Positions 47,572-56,773 of a stretch of DNA of 64,000 nucleotides are shown here, one piece after another; positions within the stretch are counted from its first letter, which is position 1, and each line of letters starts with the position of its first letter. The DNA lies in assembly GCA_014896315.1 (NCBI GenBank), contig JADBKP010000001.1, positions 519,557-583,556 on the forward strand, given 5' to 3'. Both the position numbers and the translations under genes were made by a program. The notes beneath the pieces were generated by a model. It made no database searches. It saw nothing but the letters and a program-made list of their open reading frames with translations, and was not told the DNA's origin. Source of the stretch: Limnochordales bacterium. GTDB lineage: Bacteria > Bacillota > Limnochordia > Limnochordales > DUMU01.

Positions 47572-47775
47572 CGCCTGGGCTGCTATGGCTGGCAGTGCGA
47601 GTTATTCAAAGGAGAGAGTTTGCAATGCCATGACCCAGGGACCGACGTGCTCAATGGCAACTGCTCCTGCTGGAGAACAAGCCCATGGACACCGAGGAGG
47701 TGAGCATAAGACCGCTGAGCGCGAAGTTCGTGATTCATCACCAGCTGTACGAGTTGCGGCTACTTTCCTTGCTAT

Positions 47776-48090
47776 TCAGGAGGCAGATCCGGGCCAGTAG
47801 TCGAAAAGCTCTTCCCAGGCCACGGTCCCGTAGCTCCCGAAGCTAAAGGTCGCGGGCAAAGGGAGGAGCCGACGAGCTCCACTACCTTTTGATCACCTTT
47901 TCCGTCCGGCCCGACCACCCGGAGGCTGGCCCTGTCTGTCTCGTCCAGGCGTACGGAGAGCATGTACCGACGGTTGGCGGAGAAGAGGGGACGTTCGTCA
48001 CGGAAGGCACAGTCTTTTGTAAGCCGGCGCGGGCTGTCACCGGTGAGGTCGGCGATCCAGATCTTGCGACTGCGAAGGGCGGCTCGAATA
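47776..48090 (-). pseudogene. C-terminal remnant of a TolB-like beta-propeller protein
   Basis: In a frame different from the GH36 gene, the minus strand reads RKIWIADLTGDSPRRLT, then FRDERPLFSANRRYMLSVRLD, a WD40/TolB-type propeller blade pattern. After a -1 shift near 47870 it ends ATFSFGSYGTVAWEELFDYW and a stop at 47776. It has no start of its own and joins the GH36 coding region without a gap. It is a fragment left by a deletion or recombination. Confidence 0.6.
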
Positions 48091-50204
48091 CCGGAGACGG
48101 ATGGGGGGCACCGGCCAGAGGCGCTTGCGCGAGTGCAGGTAAACGAACAGCACGGCTTCGCTGGCATCTTCGTTCACGTACTGCAGTGCCGCCAGCTCTC
48201 CGGCCCGGGGGGAGATGAGCCGGTAGAGGTTACCCTCCTGTACCAGATGGCGGATAGCCTTATACTGGGCGACCAGAGCCCTGGCCTCTTCCATTTCCGC
48301 CGGCGACCAGTGGTTCAGGTTGGCACCGATTCCGAGCGTACCACTCATCGCCATATGGAAACGGTATCGCAACGAGCTGGCTCGCTGGTTGCCCCAGTGG
48401 GGCGAGTCCGTTACCCAGCAGACCATTGTCTTGGGCGAGTAAGCGTAGGAGTATCCTTCCTGAATAAAAAGGCGGTCGAACGGATCGGTAGTGTCGCTAG
48501 TCCATACCTGATCGGCCCGGCGGAGGATACCAAGATCGACGCGCCCACCCCCGCCGGAACAGGACTCCCAGAGAACCCCGGGGTGACGGGCTCGCAGTTC
48601 ATCCCAGACTTCGTAGAGCCCTTCCACGTAGCGTATCCAGATCTCTCGCTGGTGCTCGGGCGTCTGATCGGGCCAGCCCGGCTCGCTGAAGTGGCGATTC
48701 ATGTCCCATTTGATGAAGTCGATGGGGTTTTCTGATAGGAGACGATCCATAAAATCAAGGATGAACTGCCGCACGTCCTTCCGGGCCAGGTTGAGGACCA
48801 GCTGATGACGGGATTCGGTACGGGGGCGGCTCGGGAAGTGGAGCACCCAGTCCGGGTGCCGCCGGTAAAGGTCGCTGTCGGGGTTGACCATCTCCGGCTC
48901 TACCCAGAGGCCAAACTTCATCCCCAGTTTGTGGACGTGATCGATGAGCGGTCCGAGCCCGCGGGGGAACTTTTCCGGGTTGACGTACCAATCACCAAGC
49001 CCGGCACGGTCGTTGTTCCGACGTCCAAACCAGCCGTCGTCTACCACGAAAAGCTCCACGCCGAGCTGGGCGGCCTTCTCGGCCAGCTCCATCTGCTGCT
49101 TTTCGTTCACGGAAAAGTTGGTGGCCTCCCATGAGTTGTAAAGCACCGGTCGCGGCTGGCGGGCGCCGGCAGGAGGCAGTACGTGCCGGAGCTGGTAGCG
49201 GTGCAGCGTGCGGCTCATTGAGCCGAAGCCGCCCTCAGTATAACCGGCGACACAGGCCGGCGTAGTAAACTTCTCACCGGGCATGAGCGTGATGGTGGTG
49301 TCGAAGTCGTTGATCCCTATCAGGACCTGCGTCTGTGCATACGGGGTGGTTTCTACTACGATCTTCCAGTTGCCACTCCAGGCCAGGGCACCGTACCATA
49401 CCGGACCATCCTCCTCGCCGGTTGGACGGCCGAACTCGGGCCAGGGCGGGACCAGCGTTCCTGCTGCGGCTAGATCGACGCCGACGGCCGCTCCGGCCAA
49501 AGTCAGGGCAAACCAGGGGTTGGCCTGAGGGCTCGTAGTTCCCCGGCGGCTTTCCAGCACCTTCTTACCCTCGCTCAGCAGATCGTGGCGGAGTTGGGTT
49601 TCACCGCCCCAGCGGCCCGCAAGGTGGGTGAGGCAGTAGGGCGTCCCCGCGGGCAGGTTCCAGCAGGCTGAGAAGACCTGTTCCAACCGGATGGCAGCCG
49701 GTTTTGCCGCAGTCCCGGCGGGTCCGGCAGGGTCAGAGGTGGCCACCTCGGCCGTATTGGCCACATCGGCCACATTGGCCACTACCGCCCAGCGCTCTAC
49801 CATGTCGAACTCTTCATAGAGGCGATAGTGTAGCTCGACCCGGAGAGGATATACGGTATCAGCCAACCTGATGACGAGATGAGGCTGGCCCGCCTCGTCG
49901 CGCGGCAATACGTTGCATCTTCGAAAACCAGGCGAGTGTCACGGCAGCCGTCGGGGAATTCCACCTTAAGGCAGGGCTCACTAAACCGCAAGCCACCCCA
50001 GGTCGGATATTCCAGCGGCACCAGGCCCTGAGGATTCTCAAAAGCAAAGGATGGCTTGCGATCGGCCGCCGGGTAATCGGTATCCAGCGGCAGTTTGGGA
50101 CCCCAATACAAGTGCTCTACCAGCTTATCGTTGCGCACGGCGAGGACGTAAGCCGTTTTTTGACCCTCCAGAAAGTAACGCTTACCGTCGCTGCGAATGG
50201 GCAT
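48037..50204 (-). pseudogene. GH36 alpha-galactosidase, frameshifted and 3'-truncated
   Basis: Read leftward from the ATG at 50204 (GGGAGG upstream), the N-terminal domain ends near 49910. There a -1 shift moves coding to a second frame, from about PRDEAGQPHLV on. The catalytic barrel is complete: DDGWFGRRNNDR, GLWVEPEMVNPDSDLYR, nucleophile Asp in FIKWDMNRHF, LWESCSGGGGRVDLGIL and acid/base Asp in TSDTTDPFDRL. After PPIRLR the expected C-terminal beta domain is missing, and 17 unrelated residues lead to a stop. A 30-residue Ala/Val repeat insert (VANVADVANTAEVA) sits in the N-terminal domain. Function is doubtful. Confidence 0.8.
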
Positions 50205-50349
50205 CTTCGGATCTATCCTCCCAAGTCAGCAAATCAGTAGATAGAAGCATCTGCCGGTCCTGAACCTCTTGCTGCACGTCACGCATGATCTACCAGTCGA
50301 TCTCATCGAGCAGCGATGGGCTTTCGCCCCTGGTGTAGGCTACCTTTGG

Positions 50350-51474
50350 TTACCCCGGAGGTGGCCCGGTCGAGGCACGCACCTGGAGGGTCGGATCAAT
50401 GCGAACCACCAGGGTGGTCCGGAGCGTATTGTCTGCTGCCTCAGTCTCATCTGATCCATCTGATGTCGCCATCTGCATTTGTCCAACCAGTCTTACTACT
50501 GCCTTCCCTATTTCCTCGTAGGACTGGGCAACGCTGGTAAGCGGTGGCCAAAGAAGTGAGTTGACGAAGACATCATCGAAGCCCACTATCGACAACTGCT
50601 CTGGCACCAGTACACCCCTGTCACGAGCTGCCTGAAGGCAACCGGCCGCGATCATGTCGTTGGCAGCGAGGAGCGCGGTAGGGCGGCGATCCGATGGCAG
50701 CGAAAGCAACTTTGTCGCCATCTCAAGGCCCGACGTCCCCGAGAACTCTCCGAACACCTGTAGCTCGGGATCGGGATCTATACCACCCAGCGTCAGGGCC
50801 TCCAGGTATCCCTGATGTTTTACGACGGTGGGGTAGAGGTGAGCTGGTCCGCCCAGGAAAGCGATCCGTCTGTGCCCGAGCGAAACCAGATGCTGCACCG
50901 CTTTGATAGCGCCCGCTTTTTCGTCTACCAGCACTCTGGCCCAGCGCCGGGCAACCGGCCCGGAAGCCGGAGGCTCGAGATCCGCGTTGATAAGAATGAT
51001 CGGCCTGTGCATCGCGTAGCGATCGAGCCATGCCGGGCGGTTTCGGGTATCGTGAACTGAGCCGCCCGCGACAACCAGGGCATCAACGTGACGCCCACGC
51101 AGTGCTGCCACGTATTGCTCCTCCTGTTCCGCTCCTCCAGGAGCATTGAGCAACAACAAGCTGTACCCAGCCGCATGTACCGCTCTCTGAACTGCCAGTG
51201 TAACCTCGGGGAAGTAAGGGTTGCGCACGTCGGGAACCAGCAAAGCAAGGGTGCGGCTCTGCTTGCCCGTGAGAGTTCGTGCCACAATACTGGGTGCATA
51301 TCCAAGACTCGAGGCGGCCTGCAATACCCGGTGGCGAGTCTCTTCGTCGACACGGGGGAGAGAGTTGAACACCCGGGAGACCGTGGCGATGGAAACCCCT
51401 GCCTCCCTGGCCACGTCATAGATCGTTGTCCGCCGGGCCACAGATTGCTGCCTCCTGCCGTTTTCTACGTCCAT
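50350..51474 (-). CDS. LacI family transcription regulator
   Basis: A 374-residue repressor-type protein. The helix-turn-helix and hinge are typical (TTIYDVAREAGVSIATVSRVFN then TRHRVLQAASSLGYAPS), followed by a sugar-sensor domain (LALLVPDVRNPYFPEVTLAVQ, IVGFDDVFVNSLLWPPLTSV). It lies between the GH36 gene and a large secreted glycosidase, all on the minus strand. CGAGGAGCA precedes the start. It probably controls one or both glycosidase genes in response to a sugar. Confidence 0.94.
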   Translation of the reverse strand: MDVENGRRQQSVARRTTIYDVAREAGVSIATVSRVFNSLPRVDEETRHRVLQAASSLGYAPSIVARTLTGKQSRTLALLVPDVRNPYFPEVTLAVQRAVHAAGYSLLLLNAPGGAEQEEQYVAALRGRHVDALVVAGGSVHDTRNRPAWLDRYAMHRPIILINADLEPPASGPVARRWARVLVDEKAGAIKAVQHLVSLGHRRIAFLGGPAHLYPTVVKHQGYLEALTLGGIDPDPELQVFGEFSGTSGLEMATKLLSLPSDRRPTALLAANDMIAAGCLQAARDRGVLVPEQLSIVGFDDVFVNSLLWPPLTSVAQSYEEIGKAVVRLVGQMQMATSDGSDETEAADNTLRTTLVVRIDPTLQVRASTGPPPG

Positions 51475-51516
51475 TGCTCCTCGGTTGCCAGGGGGAGCGA
51501 GTTCGGCGACCCAGCT

Positions 51517-53943
51517 TCAGACTCCTTCCGCCAAGACGACCTCGTAGTAGATGCCTTCCGGAATACTCCCGGCATCCCGAACTTCCAGGACCAGCGCCCC
51601 GGGAGCCTCCCTCCAAGCAGGCCTTGCGGGGATCAGCCCTCCGTCGAGACGGCGGGCTCGCACCTCGACCACCCTTGTTCCCGAAGGCAATGGGATGCGT
51701 AACTCCTGATCCCGAACCGAGGTGATCCAGATGCGGGGCAGGGCTTCCGTCGAGGAGGGTGATGGCCCGAGCTCTGCCGGCGACAGCTCAGCTGCTACCA
51801 GCGCGCTGCCGTCCTCCATGGCCGCCGCCCGCAACCGGACCGGATTACCGCTCTCGTCCACGTCCCAGCGGGTGAACTCGTCGTTGGCAAGATCGACCCT
51901 CACTGCCTGGCCCAGCTGGAAGGGAGAGCGGCGATAGACCTGGAAAATGGCGGCGACGCGGGCGTAGTGCGTAGAAGTCAAAGCCACCGGCTGGTTCCCC
52001 GGTCCGAAACGGTATTCTGAACTATACAGAGCAGGAATACCGATGGCGGCCCGGCGGGCGAAGAGAGTGTCTACGTACTCGAGGTAGGCGTGCCAGTCAT
52101 CCGAGTCCATAGCGTTGAGGCTGGCGAGGCTATGTACCCAGGCCCGTCGCAGATACCGTTCGGGCGTATACCCCGGCATGTAATCGTCGTTGAGCCGATC
52201 GGCATCCTGCACGTCGTTGTAGAACGGATTGGCTGCCGAAGACTCCACATATGCCCACGGCTTGATCGACTTGACCGTATCATAGATGAACTTCTGCACG
52301 TTATAGCTGTACCGCTCCCCAATGCCCCATTCGGGATGGGCCAGCGGCAAGTGAATATCGGGGTTATCGTAGAGGAAATCAACTTTCAAGCCGTCCGCAT
52401 TCAGTTGGCCCGGACCGTCTCCCAGAAGAAAGCGCAAGCGTTCGGCAACGTACGCTCGGGTCTCAGGGTTGGTATAGTCAAACAAGTAAAAGCCACAGGT
52501 GCTTGCCGGCGAGCCAAACAAGTCGCGCAGCAGCCACTCGGGGTGTTCCCTGGCCGGTTTTGAGTTCTTGCTCACCCAGTGAGGTGTGTACCAGAGCAGG
52601 ACTTTCTTACCCTGCTGGTGGAGCCGGTCGATGTAGGCACGCAGATTCTTGACCCGTTCCTCGGGAGTTGCGCCCCAGCGAGGGTGAACCGTCCACTCCC
52701 CCACCGCGTCACTCCAGCCCGAGTCCAGAATAACTGCGGTCACCGGGATCTGACGATGAGCAAGACGTTTGAGCCAGGCGTCGATCTGTTGTTCGTTGAG
52801 GTAGTCGAAAGCCGATCCGCCGCGCACCCTGGCCGCTAGTTCTTGATCTCCCCACGTGCAGTAGATGGGACCAGACCACCAGTCAACCCACTGCCGGGGA
52901 TGGAAAACCAGTCCCCTCTCATCGAGGATCTCCACATACCGCTTGAGAAGCCTGTCTCTCAAGCCTTCGGACTTAGGTCCCATGATGAAGACTGCCTCTG
53001 GACCGGCCACCGGCGTGGTAGCAGAACCGCGCACCTGCCCGCCAGTGGGAAAACGGATCTGAAACTGCACTGGGGAGCTGCCGGTTGCCGTCGTTGTGTC
53101 CGGAAGGGGTGAAACGTCAAGGATCATCCCTGCCGCGTTGGGAATCTCCATCAGGCCGACCGCCCACCAGGTATTCTCCCGCGGATTCCCGAACGCGGCC
53201 AGGTACGGCGGGATGACATATCGAGCGCTCTCCTCGTTCGTTCCCAGCCACACGGAAACCGTTTCGCCCAGGTTATGTACCCCGGCCAGGGACACCGAGT
53301 AATTGTCCGGGCGCCACACCCAAAGGCGGCTGGTGGATACGGCCAGCGCACTACCCGCCCCGTAGATGATGTCTTCAACTGCTACCGTTGCGTCATCCTC
53401 CCGGTCAGGCCAGAGTGAGAGACGGTAGGTGAAGTAGTCCGGACGGAAACAAAGGATCGCTTCTCCCTCCGACCAGGAAGCTTCCCGGCTTTCTTGGGTG
53501 CGTGCCCGCCGTTCATCCGCAAAACGATTTGATAGGCGGATACGAACCTCTGTGCCTTTGTCCTCAGGATTGTTTACTACCCGCCAGTCCTTCATTGCCA
53601 TCGTTGATACATCATCAAGAATCCGGAGCTTCTGGCGCTGGCGGGCCTTCCCGTTCAGGTGAAGTGCGAATAAGAACTCCCCTTTATCGTCCTGCACTGA
53701 CAAGAGCAGCCTGACCAGGTCAAGTCTGGCGCGGTAAAAGCGCCCTGTGTACTCCCAAGCCTCTATGGCAGCTCCCTCCATCGATTCGGCGAGCAGGTCA
53801 TCGCCCGCCGGTGAAGGCTGGCGGTGGGCCAGCGCCAGTTTCTCCTCCGACAAGCGCGCCTTGGGGAATATACCGGCTGCAACCAGTAACGACATACATA
53901 CACCTGAGAAGAGCGCCGCCCACCGCCCAACCTTCCCCAGCAT
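51517..53943 (-). CDS. Large secreted glycoside hydrolase, GH31/GH36-like barrel
   Basis: An 808-residue exported protein with signal peptide MLGKVGRWAALFSGVCMSL. The first 320 residues are a beta-rich domain. A (beta/alpha)8 barrel follows, with AVILDSGWSDAVGEWTVHPRWG, KKVLLWYTPHWVSKNSK and GLKVDFLYDNPDIHLP. The Asp in GLKVDF sits where the nucleophile is found in GH31/GH36/GH27-type enzymes. The C-terminal 130 residues are beta-rich. I cannot place it in one numbered family. Its gene lies downstream of the broken sugar-binding protein gene on the same strand, probably once co-transcribed. Confidence 0.75.
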   Translation of the reverse strand: MLGKVGRWAALFSGVCMSLLVAAGIFPKARLSEEKLALAHRQPSPAGDDLLAESMEGAAIEAWEYTGRFYRARLDLVRLLLSVQDDKGEFLFALHLNGKARQRQKLRILDDVSTMAMKDWRVVNNPEDKGTEVRIRLSNRFADERRARTQESREASWSEGEAILCFRPDYFTYRLSLWPDREDDATVAVEDIIYGAGSALAVSTSRLWVWRPDNYSVSLAGVHNLGETVSVWLGTNEESARYVIPPYLAAFGNPRENTWWAVGLMEIPNAAGMILDVSPLPDTTTATGSSPVQFQIRFPTGGQVRGSATTPVAGPEAVFIMGPKSEGLRDRLLKRYVEILDERGLVFHPRQWVDWWSGPIYCTWGDQELAARVRGGSAFDYLNEQQIDAWLKRLAHRQIPVTAVILDSGWSDAVGEWTVHPRWGATPEERVKNLRAYIDRLHQQGKKVLLWYTPHWVSKNSKPAREHPEWLLRDLFGSPASTCGFYLFDYTNPETRAYVAERLRFLLGDGPGQLNADGLKVDFLYDNPDIHLPLAHPEWGIGERYSYNVQKFIYDTVKSIKPWAYVESSAANPFYNDVQDADRLNDDYMPGYTPERYLRRAWVHSLASLNAMDSDDWHAYLEYVDTLFARRAAIGIPALYSSEYRFGPGNQPVALTSTHYARVAAIFQVYRRSPFQLGQAVRVDLANDEFTRWDVDESGNPVRLRAAAMEDGSALVAAELSPAELGPSPSSTEALPRIWITSVRDQELRIPLPSGTRVVEVRARRLDGGLIPARPAWREAPGALVLEVRDAGSIPEGIYYEVVLAEGV

Positions 53944-54019
53944 TGCTGACCTTCACCCTTTCTTAGGTTGTTTCTTGTGAATGTGTGGCCGGAGAATCAA
54001 GTGTGTCCCGGCTTACCTT

Positions 54020-54785
54020 TCACTTCAAGATTGCTTGCGCCTTGTCCATGATCACCCGGATAGCCTGGTCCAAACTGACCTCCCCTCTAAACGCCTTGGC
54101 CAACTCCGGATCGAGGATTTCGTTTACGAGGCTGTTCCAGTGCGGAGTCAAAGGTGGCCACTTGGCGGTGGGAATGGCCTCGACGAAGACTCTTCTATGT
54201 AGCGGCCTCTTGCCCGGCTGCAGGAAACTGTCGGAGAGAAGCAACGAGAGACGGGCGGGAAGTGCGCCACCCAGGCTGGCGTACATGGCCAGTCCTTCCG
54301 ACTCCAGGTACTTGACGAAATCCATGGCCTCTGCCGGGTGCTTGCTGATGGCTGAGACACCATACCAGTTGGAGCCCAGGGTTGTTGTACGCCCCGCCGG
54401 CCCCGCAGGAACGTGTGCCACGTCCCAGTCAAACTTGAAGGCCCGGTATGCCCACGGGAGGTCCCAGTAGCCAGTCCACTTGGTAGCACCCTTCCCTTCA
54501 TGGAACCCAAATCCTGTCCAGTTGAAGGTCGGGCCACCCATCCAGCCTTCCCTCATCGCATGAACTGCAAGCCGGCTCGCGCTTCAGGAGAGTTCAAGTA
54601 GAGGCGCGTGACTGGCTGGTCACTCACCTGGCCGCCCCACATCCAGACCATGTTCATCCAGGCACCCCACCACCAGCCCCAGTCTATGGTGAGGATCTTG
54701 ACCTGGTTGGTCGCAGGATCCTTCTGGCTGAGCTTGAGCCCTACCTTCCTCATGCGGTCCCACGTCCAGCTCCCTTCGGCGCTAT
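54020..54785 (-). pseudogene. Remnant of a sugar ABC transporter binding protein
   Basis: The minus strand reads EGSWTWDRMRKVGLKLSQKD, a typical middle segment of MalE-like proteins, to LNSPEARAGLQFMR and a stop at 54553. The rest, from MREGWMGGPTFNW through AEAMDFVKYLESEGLAMYA to the C-terminus, continues in another frame. The N-terminal half is absent: upstream the frame meets an unrelated stretch and a stop near 54860, then the radical SAM gene. It is therefore 5'-truncated and frameshifted, and cannot make a working protein. Confidence 0.78.
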
Positions 54786-54898
54786 CGCGATGGTGAAAGC
54801 GCTTACACAGGAATTCGACGGCAACTCGGAACTTCCTTCCGCTCAGAGTTTTTTCAGACTACATACCGGCCATGTCAGTATTGAGGATCAGGGGGAGG

Positions 54899-56419
54899 TC
54901 ACGGCTTCATTAGTTCTATTTCGGTTCGCAGGGCAATGGAGAGCTCCACACGTTTTTTCTGCAAGGTGCAGAAGAGGGGGAGGGTAGCAGCGATGTCGCC
55001 GGCCAGCAGGTCGGCATTGGCGTGACATCCGCCGCCGCAGTAAAGCTTGGCCCAGCACCTGCGGCACTCCGGCTTGGACTGCGCATGAGTCCGGCGGAAA
55101 CGCTCGCTCAAAGTGCAGCCACCGTCCGGACTGAAACGTTGCACCGCGTCGGGGTCAAAGATCGAGCCCAGCCGGTAGGCATCCCGGCCTACGAACTGGT
55201 GGCACGGGTAGAGTTCACCTTCAGGGGTGACGGCCAGATACTGATACCCCGCGCCGCAGCCGCTGATGCGCCGGGCGACGCACGGCCCGGAGGGCGGCGC
55301 AAGCCGGAAGTGGAAGAACTCAAAGGGATCGCCTTTCGCTGCCTGTTCCAGGTATAGTTCGGCAAGCCTTTCGTATTCGGCGAGGAGTCGTGGCAGATCT
55401 TCTTCTTGCAGCGCCCAGGGCCGGTCGGGGAGGTCGACCACCGGTTCAAAGGAGATCTGCCGGAACCCGTGCTTAACCAGGTATTCGACGTCGGAGGCGA
55501 AATCCAGGTTAAAGCGGGTGAAAGTGCCCCGCACCCAGTAGTTTTGATCCACCAACGATGCGACTGCCTGCGTGACGTTGCGCAAGACCAGGGCGTGGCT
55601 GGGCTGGTCTCCCGCCCGCCGCCGCAGCCGGTCATGTACCTCGGGCCGGCCGTCGAGGCTGAGGATCACCTGGAAATGATGCTCATTTAGGAAGTCGGCG
55701 ATCTCGTCGCTCCAAATCAGGGCATTGGTGGTGAGAGTGAAGTTTACTTGCTTGTCGTGCTGGCGGGCAACTGTTTGGGCGTATGCGGTCGCCTCGCGGA
55801 CGACTTCCAAATTGAGCGTCGGTTCACCACCGAAGAAGTCGATCTGGAGAAAACGGGAAGCACCGGAGGCTTCAATGAGAAAATCAATGGCCCGGCAGGC
55901 GACTGTCAGCGGCATCCGGCGGGGGCCACGAGCGTGCCAGTCGGGCGCGGCAAAGCAGTACCGACAGGCTAGGTTGCAGTCCATGGCCACCAGCAGACAG
56001 AGGGCCTTGAGTGGCGTACCGATGCGGATTGGCTCTGGCTCAGCCCAAGACCCGGCCTCGGGGCTAGCCCCCGGTTTAACCTGGGCCTTGGACGGCGAGG
56101 CCGAGCAGGACTCGGAGCAGGAGACGGCGCGGACCAGTGTGCAGACCTCCTGCCAGGCTTCGGTGGCAACGGCACGACCGAAGCGGGAGACCAGGGTGTC
56201 AGGTACCTGCTCCGCGCTCTGGCCCGGCTCTTGCCCCTGGTCAATGCTGCACGTGTAGGCGCAGTCTGGCGGACCGAGGGTAGACCGGTCGAGCAGCACT
56301 TCCCAGGCGGCCGCAGCAGCTTCGTCCAGGAGGTGTACTACCCCGGTCTCGCCGTTTACCAGATAGTGGCGGCCGCGGAAGCTGAACTCATGCCAGGGCC
56401 ATCTTTGTGCGGCGGCCAC
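54899..56419 (-). CDS. SCIFF peptide maturase (radical SAM, SPASM-type)
   Basis: A radical SAM enzyme that forms thioether bonds in the SCIFF ranthipeptide (CteB-like). The N-terminal peptide-recognition region (WHEFSFRGRHYLVNGETGVVHLLDE) is followed by the CNLACRYC cluster motif (Cys148, 152, 155). The C-terminus has many Cys for auxiliary iron-sulfur clusters (CGAGYQYLAVTPEGELYPC, CRRCWAKLYCGGGC). I start it at GTG 56419 because AAGGAG lies 10 bp upstream; a longer frame to 56572 reads low-complexity Pro/Ala sequence. Length is 506 residues. It has a Ser/Cys/Pro-rich insert before the radical SAM domain. It overlaps the SCIFF gene by 32 bp. Confidence 0.93.
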   Translation of the reverse strand: MAAAQRWPWHEFSFRGRHYLVNGETGVVHLLDEAAAAAWEVLLDRSTLGPPDCAYTCSIDQGQEPGQSAEQVPDTLVSRFGRAVATEAWQEVCTLVRAVSCSESCSASPSKAQVKPGASPEAGSWAEPEPIRIGTPLKALCLLVAMDCNLACRYCFAAPDWHARGPRRMPLTVACRAIDFLIEASGASRFLQIDFFGGEPTLNLEVVREATAYAQTVARQHDKQVNFTLTTNALIWSDEIADFLNEHHFQVILSLDGRPEVHDRLRRRAGDQPSHALVLRNVTQAVASLVDQNYWVRGTFTRFNLDFASDVEYLVKHGFRQISFEPVVDLPDRPWALQEEDLPRLLAEYERLAELYLEQAAKGDPFEFFHFRLAPPSGPCVARRISGCGAGYQYLAVTPEGELYPCHQFVGRDAYRLGSIFDPDAVQRFSPDGGCTLSERFRRTHAQSKPECRRCWAKLYCGGGCHANADLLAGDIAATLPLFCTLQKKRVELSIALRTEIELMKP

Positions 56420-56615
56420 GATAGAAGGTCTCCTTGCTGCTCCGTTCTTGCTGTCCCTTGGGGCAGGACTGGCTGGCGACGGTGCAAGAGGTCTTGCAGG
56501 CGGACTGGCAGGAGGTGTTGCATTCATCGCAATTCCAGTCCGCGGCCTCATTACGCAGGATGCTCCAGCCAAGGGTCACCACATGCTTTCCTGTAGTTTC
56601 TAGAGTACCGCGCAT
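56388..56615 (-). CDS. SCIFF ranthipeptide precursor, extended
   Basis: A 75-residue precursor peptide with the SCIFF core ECNTSCQSACKTSCTV and six Cys at 29, 32, 36, 40, 44 and 51. Usual SCIFF peptides are about 46 residues and end just after the last Cys. This one continues 24 residues (KGQQERSSKETF...) into the maturase gene. The extension carries the maturase ribosome-binding site in its DNA, so it may be the price of tight coupling. The start MRGTLETTG has AAGGAGGGG upstream. It is followed by its maturase. Confidence 0.92.
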   Translation of the reverse strand: MRGTLETTGKHVVTLGWSILRNEAADWNCDECNTSCQSACKTSCTVASQSCPKGQQERSSKETFYRGRRTKMALA

Positions 56616-56761
56616 CCCGTTCCCCTCCTTGACGCGGTAATACTGAGACGCTGCCCGCAGTGCTGCTCCGGGCGCGTAAAGACCTTGTGACGCTATGATC
56701 ATACGCAGGACTGCCTGGGCAGCGCAAGGGTGTCGCAGGAGTGCAGGTTAGCAAGATTAAG

Positions 56762-56773
56762 TATAATGAGAGC
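56762..56773 (+). promoter_or_regulatory. -10 element placing sdaAB on a leaderless mRNA
   Basis: TATAAT at 56762-56767 lies only 7 bp before the sdaAB ATG, so transcription would begin at or next to the start codon. No good ribosome site precedes that ATG. The -35 region is weak. Confidence 0.45.

Larger units (their letters stand above)
46778..47775. other. 1-kb stretch without an intact gene
   Basis: No convincing complete gene is present. It holds a possible minus-strand gene remnant (47026-47430) and a strong plus-strand terminator (47546-47571). The segment 47572-47775 shows nothing I can support. I found no riboswitch, tRNA or repeat here. Confidence 0.6.

Noticed and set aside
56420-56572. 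Upstream extension of the radical SAM reading frame
   Set aside because: The residues are low-complexity Pro/Ala/Ser and overlap the SCIFF core in another frame. The GTG at 56419 has AAGGAG in front.
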